A program made the position numbers and the translations under genes. From Alphaproteobacteria bacterium (GTDB lineage: Bacteria; Pseudomonadota; Alphaproteobacteria; Rickettsiales; UBA1997): DNA of 9,281 bases. Each line of letters begins with the position of its first letter. The stretch's first letter is position 1. The notes below the pieces were generated by a model. The model was not told where the DNA came from. It did not search any database and worked only from the letters and a program-made list of their open reading frames with translations. Where the stretch lies: positions 1 to 9,281 of the forward strand of contig VGDJ01000042.1 of assembly GCA_016869775.1 (NCBI GenBank). The letters are read 5' to 3'. Positions 1 to 6,105 of the stretch are shown here, one piece after another.

Positions 1-755
1 ATTTAAAAAATATTCGAGGTGATATTGAGTTTAGTAATGTTAAATTTAGTTACACAGATAACAAGGTCGCCCTCGATAATATTAGCTTTAAGGTTGAAGC
101 CGGCCAATCAGTTGCTCTGGTCGGTCATTCGGGTGGAGGAAAGTCAACCATAATGAGCATGATTTTGCGTTTTTATGATCCCAAGCAAGGTCAAGTTAAG
201 CTCGATGGCAATAACATAGCCGATATAACTTTAAAATCTCTTCGCAATTCAATGTCGGTGGTTAATCAAGAAGTAATGCTGTTTGACGATACAATTCTTG
301 AAAATATTCGTTATGGTAAAACTGATGCCACTGAGCAAGAAATCATAAACGCTGCCAAAATGGCCGAAGCTGATGAGTTTATCCAAGAATTACCGGAAAA
401 ATATCATTCTAAAGTTGGACAAAATGGTATTCTTTTATCGGGTGGTCAACGTCAAAGAATTGCAATTGCGCGAGCCATTTTATACAATGCGCCAATTTTA
501 TTGCTTGATGAAGCAACTTCAGCTCTCGATCCAATCTCTGAAAAATTAGTTAAGGACGCCATCAACTCGTTGATGAAGGGCCGAACATCTTTAATTATTG
601 CCCATCGTTTATCGACCATTATTCATTGTGATAAAATTATCGTTATAGCTAATGGGCGAGTAGTCGAGGAAGGGAGTCATAAACAGCTTATCGAAAAGAA
701 TGGCGCCTACGCGAACTTGTATTTGAAGCAATTTGAAATTAATCAAGATGTATAA
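1..755 (+). CDS. ABC exporter, ATP-binding C-terminal part (MsbA-like), 5' partial
   Basis: This is the nucleotide-binding domain of a fused exporter-type ABC transporter; the membrane domain lies off the left edge. The frame is open from base 3 and gives 250 residues. Counted from there, the Walker A motif GHSGGGKS is at 41-48, the Q-loop Gln near 89 (VVNQE), the signature LSGGQRQR near 145-152, Walker B ILLLDE near 165-170 followed by ATSALD, and the H-loop His near 201 (IIAHRLST). All catalytic motifs are intact. The sequence style (FYDP..G.V.LDG, TILENIRYG) is that of MsbA/HlyB-type exporters that hydrolyse ATP to flip lipids or export peptides across the inner membrane. MsbA-like lipid flipping is the best guess for an alphaproteobacterium, but substrate cannot be read from this domain alone. 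The stop overlaps the start of the next small gene by 8 bases, suggesting co-transcription. Confidence 0.93.
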   Translation, partial: LKNIRGDIEFSNVKFSYTDNKVALDNISFKVEAGQSVALVGHSGGGKSTIMSMILRFYDPKQGQVKLDGNNIADITLKSLRNSMSVVNQEVMLFDDTILENIRYGKTDATEQEIINAAKMAEADEFIQELPEKYHSKVGQNGILLSGGQRQRIAIARAILYNAPILLLDEATSALDPISEKLVKDAINSLMKGRTSLIIAHRLSTIIHCDKIIVIANGRVVEEGSHKQLIEKNGAYANLYLKQFEINQDV

Positions 756-921
756 AGATAGTGATAAAATTTCTTCATTAAAAACAAATTATAGTTCTAA
801 GAATAGGCCAAATATTTCGTCTTCGAAAAAAAATCAGCAAAGTATCAATAAACAAAAATTATCTAAAGCGCTCAGAGAAAACTTATCGAGGCGCAAATTG
901 ACCGAAAATAATTCTAATTAA
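748..921 (+). CDS. small basic protein with C-terminal LRENLSRRK motif
   Basis: This is a 57-residue, lysine-, serine- and asparagine-rich hydrophilic protein with no signal peptide or membrane segment. The first two thirds look disordered. The end carries KALRENLSRRK, which recalls (from memory, unsearched) short alphaproteobacterial proteins ending in an LR.NL.RRK helix. The chosen start is the ATG at 748, which overlaps the exporter stop as ATGTATAA. A TTG at 733 would add five residues but overlaps the exporter further. The overlap implies translational coupling to the transporter gene. The gene ends 5 bases before the convergent mlaC stop. Function is unknown. A spurious ORF is possible given the low-complexity composition, but the ending motif and coupled start argue for a real gene. 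Confidence 0.55.
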   Translation: MYKDSDKISSLKTNYSSKNRPNISSSKKNQQSINKQKLSKALRENLSRRKLTENNSN

Positions 922-935
922 AATTATTATTTTTT
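907..935. terminator. possible weak bidirectional terminator between convergent genes
   Basis: An inverted repeat AATAATT (907-913) / AATTATT (922-928) flanks an 8-base loop at the point where the two convergent units meet. On the plus strand it is followed by ATTTTTT; on the minus strand its arm is followed by TTTT. The stem is all A/T and only 7 bp, so it is weak. It overlaps the 3' ends of both flanking genes. Location is the main argument. Confidence 0.3.
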
Positions 936-1583
936 GGAATTAGTGGAGATTTTTGAATCTTTAGTTTTAGTCGGTTTATTGTTATCGATTTTTAAGGCAT
1001 CAACACGTTTTTCTAATGTTTCAAGAAATTTATCAAGACCTTCTTCATTGATTGTTGAATTAAATTCCGATCTTTGGGTTTCAATCAAGCTAACGCCCTC
1101 GGCTATAAAATCGACAATAAAATAATTGCCATCATCTTCAATTACACGAAAATCAAAAAATACTACCGTATTTGAGTTTTTGGGGTTGAACTCACTTTTT
1201 GCCAAATAAAAACTACCTTGTTTTTCAACCGAATTTACCGCAAATTTTTTGCCATTATAGCTATTAAATTTTGGTCCATAAGTATTAATCATGAACTCTC
1301 TGTAGGTTTCCATAAACTTTTTTCGCTGTTCTTCGGAGGCATTTTTATGATGTCGGCCTAAAACAAAACGCGCAATCCATTTAGAATCAATTGACTTGTC
1401 GATTATTTTAATAATTTTTTGTTTTTTATTAACCTCATTAAGTTTTTTGTCGTTCGCGACATCAATAATTTGGTCGCCAATTATTTGAACAAATTTATGA
1501 ACCATGTCTTTGGGACCAACATTTTGAGCGTTAGCGTTGGAACAAAAAAATGTGATTGTTAAAAGGTACAAGATTTTTTTCAT
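927..1583 (-). CDS. mlaC: MlaC family periplasmic phospholipid-binding protein
   Basis: This 218-residue protein matches the MlaC/Ttg2D family, soluble periplasmic carriers that shuttle phospholipid between MlaA at the outer membrane and the MlaFEDB ABC complex in the inner membrane. The ATG start gives a clean signal peptide (MKKILYLLTITFFCSNANA, cleavage before Gln20). Family hallmarks are the stretch after it (D..V..FVQ.I), SKWIARFVLGRHHKNASEEQRKKFMETYREFM around 67-98, then the beta-rich VVFFDFRVIEDDGNYFIVDFIAEGVSLIETQRSEFNSTI. A lysine/serine-rich tail of about 20 residues follows. A longer TTG start at 1607 would overlap mlaA and push a charged stretch before the signal peptide, so the ATG is preferred. 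It lies 13 bases after the mlaA stop, last in a six-gene unit. No mlaF, mlaE, mlaD or mlaB is visible here. Confidence 0.88.
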   Translation of the reverse strand: MKKILYLLTITFFCSNANAQNVGPKDMVHKFVQIIGDQIIDVANDKKLNEVNKKQKIIKIIDKSIDSKWIARFVLGRHHKNASEEQRKKFMETYREFMINTYGPKFNSYNGKKFAVNSVEKQGSFYLAKSEFNPKNSNTVVFFDFRVIEDDGNYFIVDFIAEGVSLIETQRSEFNSTINEEGLDKFLETLEKRVDALKIDNNKPTKTKDSKISTNSKK

Positions 1584-1596
1584 AAATTTTATTTTG

Positions 1597-2364
1597 TTAT
1601 TTTTCAATTTCGGCTAGACGCCTTTGTAAGTAAGCGCTTCTAAATGTAGCGTAAGGATCAAATGAATCTTTGCGAACACTGTCTATGATGTCAAGAAGTT
1701 CTTCTCTAGCGTCAACTGCATTTCCAACTGTATTGGCTATGCGATATTTGGCTTCAATAAAATCTGAAGATCCGCCAATTTCAAAAGAATTTAAACTAAT
1801 CGGATCAATTGATCTATCAATAATTGAACCACTTAAATCGCGCAGATTATTGGGGCCAAGAATTGGTATAATTAAAAAAATATTTGACTCCAAGCCATAA
1901 TAGCCAAGTGTTTGACCAAAATCTTCAGATTCATATTTAATACCCTTAACTTTGGCGATGTCGAATAATCCTCCAATTCCAAGAGTAGAGTTAATTAAAA
2001 AAGAAGAAACAGTTGCAAAGCCATTTTCGGGCTTTCCTTGAGCAAAAGAATTGAAGGCAGAAATTGGTAAACTTATATTATTAAGAAAGTTTCGAATTGA
2101 GCTTCGGGCAGGCTTTGGAACGGTTTTACGATAATTGCGCGCGATTTTTTCAAAGAAATATTTATCAACGGTTTCATTAAATTCAAAAATTTTGCGGTTA
2201 TATTTTTCGAGTGGATCGATGACTGAGCCTTTATTGATTTCAGTTTCAAATTTACTAAACTCATCTTCATAGTCAGAATCGCTTTTTTGAGCGTTGGAAG
2301 GGGCGGGGTCTATTAATATGATTGAGATAAAAAGAAATGGGATAACAAAGGAGAATTTATTCAT
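1597..2364 (-). CDS. mlaA: MlaA (VacJ) family outer-membrane phospholipid removal protein, lacking a lipobox
   Basis: This 255-residue protein belongs to the MlaA/VacJ family, which removes misplaced phospholipid from the outer leaflet of the outer membrane and passes it to MlaC. Recognisable family blocks run in order: DPLEKYNRKIFEFNETVDKY, NYRKTVPKPARSSIRNFLNN, LPISAFNSFAQGKPENG, FLINSTLGIGGLFDIAKVKGI, EDFGQTLGYYGL, and IPILGPNNLRDLSG. The N-terminus is a signal peptide with hydrophobic core FVIPFLFISIILI, but it ends in PAPSNAQ, suggesting signal peptidase I cleavage. There is no cysteine anywhere in the protein from this start, whereas E. coli MlaA is a lipoprotein. The ATG at 2364 overlaps the upstream TPR gene stop by 8 bases (ATGAATAA). 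A TTG start at 2394 would add ten residues including a Cys, but that Cys precedes the hydrophobic core and is not a lipobox. mlaC follows directly, fitting a shared pathway. Confidence 0.9.
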   Translation of the reverse strand: MNKFSFVIPFLFISIILIDPAPSNAQKSDSDYEDEFSKFETEINKGSVIDPLEKYNRKIFEFNETVDKYFFEKIARNYRKTVPKPARSSIRNFLNNISLPISAFNSFAQGKPENGFATVSSFLINSTLGIGGLFDIAKVKGIKYESEDFGQTLGYYGLESNIFLIIPILGPNNLRDLSGSIIDRSIDPISLNSFEIGGSSDFIEAKYRIANTVGNAVDAREELLDIIDSVRKDSFDPYATFRSAYLQRRLAEIEK

Positions 2365-2809
2365 TATTTTGCAAAGATTGAAGGCTAGATTCAATCTGCT
2401 CTATAAGTGGAGTAAATTTTTGATCAAGTTTGTCGGGGTTTTTAAAAATGAGTTTATCAATAACTTCTTTGGCTTTGTGAGGTTTGTTTTCAAGCATCAA
2501 AATATAAGCTTTTTGATAATAAGCATCTTGAAATTCGGGCCAAAATTTCATGATTATTGTAAATCGAATTTTAGCATCGGAAAGGTTGCCTTTTTCAAGG
2601 TGTTTAAGACCAAGTTTATAATTGGTGTCGAGAAGATCTTTGCATTTTTCGCGAATCGAATAAAATTCAAAAATGGATTTTTTAATCAATTTTTCAAAAA
2701 TTTTATTTATTTTTTGATAATTGTTGGAAATTTTACCAAAAAAAATCTCGTCTTTGAGCTCTTTTTTTGATTTTTTGCCAGTAATTTTTCGGAATAAATA
2801 GTTAAACAT
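2357..2809 (-). CDS. TPR-like repeat protein of unknown role
   Basis: This is a 150-residue, lysine-rich protein with no signal peptide. Residues about 62-127 look like two tetratricopeptide-type helix pairs: YKLGLKHLEKGNLSDAKIRF..I...WPEF then AYYQKAYILMLENKPHKAKEVIDKLIFKNP. The spacing and the G/A/Y/P positions fit TPRs, which mediate protein-protein contact. The N-terminal 60 residues are basic and helical-looking (ITGKKSKKELKDEIFFGK). The gene overlaps the stop of bioC by 8 bases (ATGTTTAA) and its own stop overlaps the mlaA start by 8 bases, so its translation is probably tied to both. A partner in the Mla pathway is possible from context only. It is not closely recognisable as a named family. 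Confidence 0.75.
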   Translation of the reverse strand: MFNYLFRKITGKKSKKELKDEIFFGKISNNYQKINKIFEKLIKKSIFEFYSIREKCKDLLDTNYKLGLKHLEKGNLSDAKIRFTIIMKFWPEFQDAYYQKAYILMLENKPHKAKEVIDKLIFKNPDKLDQKFTPLIEQIESSLQSLQNNE

Positions 2810-3608
2810 TTTTTGAATAAATAAAGTACGAGATTGCCCAATCGATCTCGAAAGATAAATTAGTTTGATAATTTTTCAAATAAAAATTTCGTAGTTTTCT
2901 AAAATCATTCAAATCAGACTCATCAAGGTTTCTTAAAATATAATTTGCGCCAATTTTTTTGAAATATTTGAGAGCTTGAATTGAATTATCGAATTTTTCA
3001 TAACAAGTTTCTTGGAAATAAAATTTTTCAACTAAGCCAGATTTATTGAGTATTTTTTTGATTTTAAATGCGTCGGGCATTTTATTTATTCTAAATGGTA
3101 AATTTGAAAAGTTACGAAAACTTTCTGAAGTTGGAAGGGCGATAATGAGGAGGCCATTTTGTTTTAAAATATCGTAAATTTTTTTGAGAGTTAGGGCGAG
3201 ATCATCTGACCACTGTAGTGCAAATGATGATGTAATTAGATCAAAAGATTGGTTTTGAAATGGCAAAAAATTAAAATCACCACAAATTTGAAATCTTTCG
3301 GTAAGATGTTGAGGGGATTTTTTTAGCATTTTAAGACTTAAATCGAGCTCATAAAAATGGTGGTGATTAAATTTATTTTTAAAATTTTTTTTAAGATTAT
3401 CGAATACAAACCCAGCTCCGCTTCCGATATCTAAAATATGAGCATTGGCTTTGATAGAATTGGCGGTATCAGAGTTTTGAAAATTAAAATATTGATTGAT
3501 AAAAATCGAAATTTTATTGGCAACAATTTTTTGAATTTTGGCATTAATTAAATAGTCTTCGACTTTATTAGAAAAGTTATCTGCCACTAAAGAATAATTA
3601 AAATCCAT
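2802..3608 (-). CDS. bioC: malonyl-ACP O-methyltransferase (BioC-like)
   Basis: This 268-residue class I SAM-dependent methyltransferase has motif I HILDIGSGAG at 57-66, an acidic strand end ELDLS at 87-91, GDFNFLPF at 110-117 and SFDLITSSFALQWSDDL at 121-137. The last block matches the FDL..SN.A.QW signature of BioC. Near the C-terminus, QALKYFKKIGANYI at about 211-224 aligns with the BioC feature ALR.LK.IGA, followed by the family's usual final strand (DWAISYFIYS). BioC methylates malonyl-ACP in the cytoplasm so that fatty-acid synthesis can build the pimeloyl chain of biotin. The main alternative is another BioC/UbiE-like methyltransferase; the IGA block favours BioC. It starts 11 bases after ispG and overlaps the TPR gene. 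No other biotin gene is in the window. Confidence 0.75.
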   Translation of the reverse strand: MDFNYSLVADNFSNKVEDYLINAKIQKIVANKISIFINQYFNFQNSDTANSIKANAHILDIGSGAGFVFDNLKKNFKNKFNHHHFYELDLSLKMLKKSPQHLTERFQICGDFNFLPFQNQSFDLITSSFALQWSDDLALTLKKIYDILKQNGLLIIALPTSESFRNFSNLPFRINKMPDAFKIKKILNKSGLVEKFYFQETCYEKFDNSIQALKYFKKIGANYILRNLDESDLNDFRKLRNFYLKNYQTNLSFEIDWAISYFIYSKNV

Positions 3609-3619
3609 GATAATTAATT

Positions 3620-4726
3620 TTAGTTGGAATTTCTATCTAGCTCTTCAATCAAAGATACGATTCTTTCAACTAAATCATCGGAAGTTACTTTGTGATTTGG
3701 TTTGCCGTTGATATAAACATTATGGCGATTATTGCCCCCACCAGTGATGCCAATTTGGGTATGCTGTGCTTCGCCAAGTCCATTGACAACGCATCCAAGA
3801 ATTGAGACGGTGAGGGGTTTTTTAATATGTTCAATACGTTTTTCAACCTCTTCGACAGTTTTTATAACATCAAAACCTTGGCGAGCGCAAGACGGACAAG
3901 AAATTAAATTTACTCCGCGATGACGCAAACCAAGACTTTTAAGAATCTGAAAAGCCACTTTTACTTCTTCGCGCGGGTCAGCTGAAAGTGAAACGCGAAT
4001 TGTATCGCCAATCCCTTGCCACAATAAATTTCCAAGTCCAATGGCAGATTTGACCGTTCCAGCTGACAGACTTCCGGATTCGGTGATGCCAATGTGAAGT
4101 GGATAGTCACATGATTCGGCCAGAGCTTTATAACTCGCTACCGCTAAAAAAACGTCCGAGGCTTTAACGCTAATTTTGAAATTAAAAAAATCATTATCTT
4201 CAAGAATTTTTATGTGTCTTTGCGCTGATTCTACCAAGGCTTCTGGGGTAGGAGTTTTGTATTTTTGTAAAATATCATTTTCTAACGAACCCGCATTAAC
4301 TCCAATTCTGATTGAACAGCCATAATCTTTGGCAGATTTTATTACTTCGCGAACTTTATCATCTGATCCGATGTTGCCGGGGTTGATTCGTAAGCACTTG
4401 GCGCCAGCCATTGCGGATTCTATTGCGCGTCGATAGTGAAAGTGAATATCCGCTATCACAGGAATTGGTGAATGTGGGATTATTTTAGCCAGCGCTTCGG
4501 ATGAATCTTGATCGGGAACTGAAATGCGAATTAATTCGGCGCCAACTTCATGGCATTCATTGATTTGTCGAATGGTATTTTGAACATCAACAGTTTTGGT
4601 GTTAGTCATGGTTTGAACCGCTATCGGAGCATCTCCACCAATAGCGACATTGCCAACAAAAATTTGTTTGGATTTACGACGATTAATGGCGCGATAGGGT
4701 CTAATTTCGCTGATTTTATCTTCCAT
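3620..4726 (-). CDS. ispG: 4-hydroxy-3-methylbut-2-en-1-yl diphosphate synthase (GcpE)
   Basis: IspG is the penultimate enzyme of the MEP isoprenoid pathway, converting MEcPP to HMBPP with a [4Fe-4S] cluster and supplying precursors for undecaprenyl phosphate and ubiquinone. The 368-residue protein is the short bacterial form, close to E. coli IspG (372). The N-terminal TIM barrel includes VGNVAIGGDAPIAVQTMTNT (24-43), VIADIHFHYRRA (90-101) and LRINPGNIG (112-120). The cluster ligands are Cys277 and Cys280 (ISCPSCARQGFDV), Cys312 (ILGCVVNGLGEA) and Glu319, all offset by exactly +7 from E. coli Cys270, Cys273, Cys305 and Glu312. The enzyme should therefore be active. The ATG lies 4 bases after the tyrA stop, so the two are surely co-transcribed. 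It is the best-conserved gene in the window, with slightly higher GC than its neighbours. Confidence 0.97.
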   Translation of the reverse strand: MEDKISEIRPYRAINRRKSKQIFVGNVAIGGDAPIAVQTMTNTKTVDVQNTIRQINECHEVGAELIRISVPDQDSSEALAKIIPHSPIPVIADIHFHYRRAIESAMAGAKCLRINPGNIGSDDKVREVIKSAKDYGCSIRIGVNAGSLENDILQKYKTPTPEALVESAQRHIKILEDNDFFNFKISVKASDVFLAVASYKALAESCDYPLHIGITESGSLSAGTVKSAIGLGNLLWQGIGDTIRVSLSADPREEVKVAFQILKSLGLRHRGVNLISCPSCARQGFDVIKTVEEVEKRIEHIKKPLTVSILGCVVNGLGEAQHTQIGITGGGNNRHNVYINGKPNHKVTSDDLVERIVSLIEELDRNSN

Positions 4727-4730
4727 AAAA

Positions 4731-5777
4731 CTAGTTAGAAATATTGTTAAATAATTTAATAATGTGCTTTTGATTTTTAGAAAGTAGATCTCTTAATTTT
4801 GTAGGATCAAATTTTAATAAACAAATCAAGGAAGTGAAATCTTCAAATCCTTGACCAGCATATTCTTTAAATTTTTTAAGATCATTGATTTTAAGAAAGC
4901 TAATAATTACTAAAATTCGAAAAAAAATTGGGGCAAAATTTTTTTCAAAATATTTGAGAAAATTATCATCAGAAAATATTTGGTTAATATTTGGAAGTTC
5001 GATATTTTGCGCTAATTTTGAAAAATTGATTGTAGCGATATCATTAATTAATTCTTCGAGATTTTGATAAAATTCATTGTAAAAAAATTCTAAATTTTTT
5101 TGATTTAATTCAAAAATTTCGCTCCAAATTTGGGGGTTTGATTGGTCAAGTCTAAAGGCTTTTTTTATGAATTCATTGGGCAGTTCTTTAGGGCTATTTT
5201 CGGCGCATAAAAAAGCTAAAAATTGTGGTAAATGCGAAACTAATCCGTAAATTTTATCATGAAGATTTGATTCTAAAAAAATCGGTTTTGCCCCTAATCG
5301 AGTTATAATTTTGGCGAGAGGTGAATCGATAAAATTATCAATTTTTTTGCAAATTATAAACTTTTTACCGAAGAATAAATTTTCATTAGAATTTTCAAAT
5401 CCAGTTTTGTCACTTCCGGCAATTGGATGGCATGGAATAAAGTTAATTGGAATGTTTTTGAAATTGAAATTTTTTATCGAACCAATGTCAAAAAAAGTAG
5501 CTTTAGAATTAATTTTATTATGAATTTTTTGAAGAATATTTTGATATTGATTAAGGGGCGCGCTTAGCACAATTAAATCAAAATCAGCGAGATTTTCATC
5601 GAGCAATTGAATGCCATTTATAATTTGTTGATTTTTTGCTGATTCAATTGATTCAAAATTGAGATCAAAAGCCCATATCTCGCGAGATATTTCGTGAAGC
5701 TTAAAAGCCTTGGCAATTGAGCCACCAATCAGACCCAAACCAATTATAAGAGTTTTATTGGAAATAAAATTTTTCAA
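4731..5777 (-). CDS. tyrA: prephenate/arogenate dehydrogenase (TyrA), TTG start
   Basis: TyrA oxidatively decarboxylates prephenate (or arogenate) in tyrosine synthesis. The 348-residue protein opens with a Rossmann NAD(P) site, GLGLIGGS at 13-20, with an acidic end to strand 2 (FDLN). Substrate-site blocks follow: DIGSIK (97-102), CHPIAGSDKTGFENS (116-130), HDKIYGLVSHLPQ (173-185), and AFRLDQSNPQIW near 207-218, whose Arg aligns with the prephenate-binding Arg of the family. The usual SHLPH motif reads SHLPQ. The start is TTG at 5777: an in-frame TAG lies 15 bases upstream and no ATG precedes the Rossmann strand. The C-terminal region is long and lysine/phenylalanine-rich; no ACT domain is evident. 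It is the first gene of the leftward unit, so its promoter should lie in the 5778-5908 gap. Confidence 0.88.
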   Translation of the reverse strand: MKNFISNKTLIIGLGLIGGSIAKAFKLHEISREIWAFDLNFESIESAKNQQIINGIQLLDENLADFDLIVLSAPLNQYQNILQKIHNKINSKATFFDIGSIKNFNFKNIPINFIPCHPIAGSDKTGFENSNENLFFGKKFIICKKIDNFIDSPLAKIITRLGAKPIFLESNLHDKIYGLVSHLPQFLAFLCAENSPKELPNEFIKKAFRLDQSNPQIWSEIFELNQKNLEFFYNEFYQNLEELINDIATINFSKLAQNIELPNINQIFSDDNFLKYFEKNFAPIFFRILVIISFLKINDLKKFKEYAGQGFEDFTSLICLLKFDPTKLRDLLSKNQKHIIKLFNNISN

Positions 5778-5908
5778 AACTAAAAAAATCTAAATTAAAA
5801 TTGCAAAAGAAAATTATCGAATCTAATTTGATGATACAAAATTAATCCCCAAAATTAATCACCAGAATTAATTTCAATCATATTTTAATTTTTTTTTAAA
5901 ACAACCCA
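5778..5908. promoter_or_regulatory. divergent intergenic region, presumed promoters for tyrA unit and lipoprotein unit
   Basis: These 131 bases are the only sizeable non-coding stretch and separate two divergently read units, so promoters in both directions are expected. I see no convincing -35/-10 pair. Possible -10-like hexamers are TATTTT at 5881-5886 (plus) and TATCAT or GATAAT read on the minus strand, none with a good -35. A run of nine T at 5889-5897 precedes the lipoprotein start, and a 13-bp direct repeat occupies the middle. Confidence 0.5.
5837..5875. repeat. 13-bp tandem direct repeat, three copies
   Basis: Three contiguous 13-base units begin at 5837, 5850 and 5863: CAAAATTAATCCC, CAAAATTAATCAC and CAGAATTAATTTC. 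Units 1 and 2 differ at one base, and unit 3 diverges at a few. Each contains the self-complementary core ATTAAT. They sit centrally between divergent genes, as expected of an operator or a DNA-bending AT element. Low-complexity drift in an AT-rich gap is the alternative. Confidence 0.6.
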
Positions 5909-6082
5909 ATGAAAAACATATTAATAATTTTGTCATTGACATTTTTTATGTCATCATGCTCAAATAAAGTTGTTGATGTTAAAAGCCCTTGTGTATCCAA
6001 TAACGACGGACCTTGTGGTCCAAAAAAACCAATTAACGATTGGTGGCTTAAAGACTACAAAAAACATACACTTAATTCATAA
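5909..6082 (+). CDS. small lipoprotein with SPCVS...PCGPKKPIN motif
   Basis: This 57-residue precursor has a clear lipoprotein signal: Met-Lys-Asn start, hydrophobic core ILIILSLTFFM, then lipobox MSSC with the acylated Cys at 17. The mature 41 residues contain VKSPCVSNNDGPCGPKKPIN and a WWLKDYKK stretch. Cys28 and Cys36 are two further cysteines that could form a disulfide in the periplasm. The SPCVS...PC...PIN pattern recalls, from memory and unsearched, small Rickettsiales lipoproteins of unknown function (DUF2706-like). The ATG is the only sensible start; no Shine-Dalgarno is present and a T9 tract lies 12-20 bases upstream. It is first in the rightward unit, 23 bases before the next gene. 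Role unknown; membrane-anchored, probably facing the periplasm. Confidence 0.8.
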   Translation: MKNILIILSLTFFMSSCSNKVVDVKSPCVSNNDGPCGPKKPINDWWLKDYKKHTLNS

Positions 6083-6105
6083 TTTTAACTCGTAACTTAT
6101 ATTCT

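Noticed and set aside
1583..1607. Extended mlaC start at TTG 1607
   Set aside because: It overlaps mlaA by 11 bases and puts a charged stretch before an otherwise ideal signal peptide; the ATG at 1583 is better.
2364..2394. Extended mlaA start at TTG 2394 that adds a Cys
   Set aside because: The Cys precedes the hydrophobic core, so it is not a lipobox, and the overlap with the upstream gene would grow to 38 bases.
2294..2770. Plus-strand ORF of 158 codons opposite the TPR and mlaA genes
   Set aside because: It has Phe/Ile/Lys-rich antisense composition, covers coding sequence on the other strand, and shows no family motif. It is a shadow.
2802..3608. Assignment of the methyltransferase as an NDUFAF5-like complex I assembly factor
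   Set aside because: The ALQW block and the C-terminal LKYFKKIGAN segment fit BioC better, and the N-terminal pattern expected of NDUFAF5 homologues is missing.
5778..5908. Specific sigma-70 promoters for the divergent units
   Set aside because: Several A/T-rich -10-like hexamers exist but none has an acceptable -35 at 16-18 bases; in such AT-rich DNA these matches mean little.
6008..6021. Hairpin GGACC-TTGT-GGTCC followed by seven A, as a possible terminator
   Set aside because: On the plus strand it is followed by A rather than T; on the minus strand the T-run precedes the hairpin. It lies within the lipoprotein coding sequence (DGPCGP).
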